Source: Roseivivax jejudonensis (GTDB lineage: Bacteria > Pseudomonadota > Alphaproteobacteria > Rhodobacterales > Rhodobacteraceae). Taken from it: a stretch of DNA of 64,000 nt. Under the pieces are notes generated by a model that saw only the letters and a program-made list of their open reading frames with translations, did no database searches and was not told the DNA's origin. The position numbers and the translations under genes are program-made. The stretch's first letter is position 1; each line of letters begins with the position of its first letter. Shown in pieces: positions 61,691-64,000 of this stretch. The DNA lies in contig NZ_FWFK01000008.1 in NCBI RefSeq assembly GCF_900172265.1, positions 124,001 through 188,000 of the forward strand, read 5' to 3'.

Positions 61691-62448
61691 GCCATCTCTA
61701 CTCCGATACGTTCTTCGACTACATCGAGCGCGGCGCCCGGAGCTCCGCCCGGACGCTCGTCGGGCTTCTGAACCCCTGCCTGGCGCCGCGAAGCGTGCTC
61801 GACCTCGGCAGTGGCCGCGGAGTTTGGCTCGACGCCTGGAAACATGCCGGCGCGACGGACATCCTCGGTGTGGACGGCGACTACGTGGAGCGTGACCGGC
61901 TCGCGATCCCGGCGGAGAGCTTTCTCGCGGCGGATCTCACGCAGCCTGTGGAAACCGGCCGCCGGTTCGACCTCGCCCAGAGCCTCGAGGTGGGAGAGCA
62001 CCTGCCGACCGAAGCGTCCGAGACGCTGGTCGACAGCCTGACCCGGGCGTCCGATCGCGTGCTCTTCTCGGCCGCAGTGACGGGGCAGGGTGGCGAGTTC
62101 CACGTCAACGAGCAGCCGCTGGCATTCTGGCAGGAGCTCTTCGCCGCGCGCGGCTACCGCGCCTACGACTGCCTGCGTCCACACCTGACCCGCGCGCGCG
62201 AGGTCGAGCCGTGGTATCGCTACAATGCCGTGCTTTACGTCAACGAAGCCGGAGCCGAAGGACTGCCCGACGCCGTGCGTGCCCACGCCGTGCCGGACGG
62301 AAAGGCGGTGCCGAACGGGGGCGACGCGCTCTGGCGCCTGCGCCGCGGCATCGTCTCGCACCTGCCGCGCGGTGCCGTCACCGGCATCGCGCAAGGCCGC
62401 GCCCGCCTGATCGCGGCGCGCGCCCGGCGCGAGGCCCAGACGGCATGA
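61687..62448 (+). CDS. SAM-dependent methyltransferase (class I) of the gtr cluster
   Basis: 253 residues. SVLDLGSGRGVWLDAWKHAG is motif I of a Rossmann methyltransferase; ILGVDGDYV and DLAQSLEVGEHLP follow as motifs II-IV. The acceptor is unknown. Placement between GtrA and a GtrII-like protein suggests modification of a surface saccharide or its lipid carrier. Start and stop both overlap neighbours by four bases. Confidence 0.88.
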   Translation: MSHLYSDTFFDYIERGARSSARTLVGLLNPCLAPRSVLDLGSGRGVWLDAWKHAGATDILGVDGDYVERDRLAIPAESFLAADLTQPVETGRRFDLAQSLEVGEHLPTEASETLVDSLTRASDRVLFSAAVTGQGGEFHVNEQPLAFWQELFAARGYRAYDCLRPHLTRAREVEPWYRYNAVLYVNEAGAEGLPDAVRAHAVPDGKAVPNGGDALWRLRRGIVSHLPRGAVTGIAQGRARLIAARARREAQTA

Positions 62449-63824
62449 CCTATACCGCAACGGATGCATCGATGATGCCGCGACACGTCGCGGTCGCGAC
62501 GCTGGGCGACCGACTGGTTCCGGTTTTCGCGGCGACGCTGCTCGGCGTATTCGCGATGTCGCTGCCGAACCTGGCCGACCCGATGATCCGGCACGACGAC
62601 TACCCCGCCTTTTTCGGCGACGCCGACGCGTTCTGGAACAAGACCCTGCACGAGGGCCGCTGGCTCAGCTACGTCTGGCACTTGCGGGGCTTCGAGACGC
62701 CGGCGTGGCTGAATTTTTCGGTCTACCAAGGGTTCTGGGCGCTTTTCTGCGCGGGCCTGGCCACCGCCGCGATCGGCCGCGACGGTCCGCGCTGGCTCGC
62801 GATCCTCCTCGCGCTGTTCATCGCGGCGGCGCCGACGGCTCTGCGCATCTCGCTCTGGTTCAACACGCTGGTCCCAGGGGTCGCGCTGATCGGGGTCTAT
62901 GCCTGGCTAGGGTGCCTGTTGCCGCAGCGCCAGCTAAGGCTCTGCCTGCCGGTGTTCACCGTGGTCGCGTTCATGTCGTACACGATGTACCCGGTCCTCT
63001 TGCTGGCGATTTGTCTCGTCCGGACCGCAAACCGGTCGATGCGCGACCTCGCCGGTTTGATGGCGCTGTTCGTGGTCAGTTTCGCCGCGGCCGTCTTCGT
63101 GACCTACGCGATCAACTGGCAGGTTCACGGCGTGTTCGGCGTGCCGCTCGCCGACTGGCGCGGCGCGACACCAGCCGGCGATCTTGCCGGGCTCGTGGCG
63201 AACCTCCCCGAGATCACCAAGTCGGTCATCAACTATGCCTACACGGTCGCCTACAAGTTCGAGCCTGCGATCGTCTTTCATGTCTTGCTGTTCGTGGCCG
63301 GTTTCGCCATTCTTCGGCGGCGCGCACCCGTCGAGGCGTTGTACCTGACCGCCGGTCTTCTCGTCGGGCTGGGTCTCGTGGCGCTTCAGGCCATGAAGCT
63401 CGGCGTTTTCGTTCCGGCGCGTGCCTACGCGTTCGCATGGACCTTTCACGGTCTGGTCCTGTGCCGTGCCCTGACGCTGATGGCCGGCGACAGTGCACTG
63501 CGGATCGCCGTCGCGCGCGTGTCGGTTCTGCTGGTCGTCGGCGGCTGCATGACGATGAACGCTGTGATCTACGGCATGTATCAGCCCTGGCGGACCGAGA
63601 CGGTCGCGCTCGCGTCGGTCGTGGCGGAGGCCGAGGCGCCAATTTTCGTGCGCGGTGATGTCGTCGAGTGGCCCGCAGCGGTGGCCGCAGGCGTCCAGTT
63701 CGACACCGCGATGGAGCGGCGGATGCGTCAGCTGACGGGCCGCAATGTCGAGATCTGCGCGCATGCGCCGGACGAATGTGCCGCGGCGGAGGCGGGGCGC
63801 GGCACGGTCATCGATCTGCCCTGA
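62445..63824 (+). CDS. Polytopic membrane protein, GtrII-like glucosyltransferase
   Basis: 459 residues with about ten transmembrane helices. After the first helix, a periplasmic loop carries an acidic pair and aromatic run (RHDDYPAFFGDADAFWNKTL, EGRWLSYVW), as in GtrII and other GT-C type enzymes that use polyprenyl-phosphate sugars. The C-terminal soluble tail has two cysteines (EICAHAPDECAAA). It would add the sugar supplied by GtrB and GtrA to O-antigen or another surface glycan. The ATG overlaps the methyltransferase stop. Confidence 0.75.
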   Translation: MTYTATDASMMPRHVAVATLGDRLVPVFAATLLGVFAMSLPNLADPMIRHDDYPAFFGDADAFWNKTLHEGRWLSYVWHLRGFETPAWLNFSVYQGFWALFCAGLATAAIGRDGPRWLAILLALFIAAAPTALRISLWFNTLVPGVALIGVYAWLGCLLPQRQLRLCLPVFTVVAFMSYTMYPVLLLAICLVRTANRSMRDLAGLMALFVVSFAAAVFVTYAINWQVHGVFGVPLADWRGATPAGDLAGLVANLPEITKSVINYAYTVAYKFEPAIVFHVLLFVAGFAILRRRAPVEALYLTAGLLVGLGLVALQAMKLGVFVPARAYAFAWTFHGLVLCRALTLMAGDSALRIAVARVSVLLVVGGCMTMNAVIYGMYQPWRTETVALASVVAEAEAPIFVRGDVVEWPAAVAAGVQFDTAMERRMRQLTGRNVEICAHAPDECAAAEAGRGTVIDLP

Positions 63825-63845
63825 CCGGCGGCCGCGCCGCGCGCC

Positions 63846-64000
63846 TCAGGCGTTGCGGCGCGGATCCTCCCACCGGCCGGAGAACCCCTCGGGCACCAGC
63901 AGGATCTCACGGTCGATGTCGGTCACATGCCGACGCCCGCAGAGCGCCATCGAGATATCGAGCTCGTTGCGGATGATCTCCAGCGATTTCGTCACGCCCT
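63846..64000 (-). CDS. FMN-dependent alpha-hydroxy-acid dehydrogenase (L-lactate dehydrogenase type), C-terminal fragment
   Basis: Only the last 51 codons are inside the window, ending in a TGA at 63848-63846. The reading GVTKSLEIIRNELDISMALC, then GRRHVTDIDREILL, matches the C-terminal helix of the FMN-dependent LldD/glycolate oxidase family. The gene continues to the right. It converges with the GtrII-like gene, 21 bases away. Confidence 0.75.
   Translation of the reverse strand, partial: GVTKSLEIIRNELDISMALCGRRHVTDIDREILLVPEGFSGRWEDPRRNA

Overview
The window is GC-rich alphaproteobacterial chromosome, most likely from the Rhodobacteraceae/Roseobacter group. The evidence is the gene content and order: a mraZ-rsmH-ftsL-ftsI-murE-murF-mraY-murD division/cell-wall cluster, a surf1-thrC-M16 peptidase block, hisS-hisZ-hisG with short-form HisG, xdhABC next to a BMP-type ABC transporter, a Tad/Flp pilus locus, and a DUF1127 gene followed by CCUCCUCCC-loop small RNAs. 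MurE carries the DNPR motif of meso-diaminopimelate-type peptidoglycan. Species cannot be fixed from the sequence alone.

Layout. 1-2600: gene-poor accessory edge holding the N-terminal part of a tyrosine integrase that runs off the left end, a small DUF2384-like ORF and two tiny membrane proteins. 2620-5780 (minus): a heme oxygenase-bacteriophytochrome pair for red/far-red light sensing. 5907-10178 (minus): valS, preceded by six tandem ~122-bp units that each fold into two hairpins with CCUCCUCCC loops, preceded in turn by a DUF1127 (CcaF1-like) gene. This looks like an expanded CcsR/Cuckoo sRNA operon and is the most striking feature of the window. 10179-11266: a long regulatory intergenic region with two oppositely oriented sets of MraZ-box repeats, a DnaA-box-like palindrome and a strong hairpin just before mraZ. 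11267-22034 (plus): the dcw cluster, interrupted between mraY and murD by an FrhB-family iron-sulfur flavoprotein. 22102-24076: CBS-domain, VOC and VWA proteins.

24164-33745 (minus): an apparent purine salvage/catabolism operon in the order xdhA, xdhB, xdhC, ABC ATPase, two permeases, BMP solute-binding protein. 34241-41488: dnaE, slyX and hisS-hisZ-hisG. 41500-52415 (minus): a Tad pilus locus with two Flp-like pilins, CpaB, the CpaC secretin, an OmpA lipoprotein, CpaE/TadZ, the TadA ATPase, TadB, TadC, two TPR lipoproteins and a CpaA prepilin peptidase. 52762-60060: lytic transglycosylase, FAD oxidase, MBL-fold protein, GNAT, M16 peptidase, thrC and a SURF1 protein. 60316-63824 (plus): a translationally coupled GtrB-GtrA-methyltransferase-GtrII-like surface glycan modification cluster. 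The window closes in the C-terminus of an FMN-dependent alpha-hydroxy-acid dehydrogenase on the minus strand.

Three intergenic regions (about 19140-19310, 37742-37880, 55077-55200) carry the same composite element: GC-rich hairpins followed by a tag resembling CGGGGTTTTCGGCAAGATG. No rRNA, tRNA, CRISPR array or insertion sequence was recognised.
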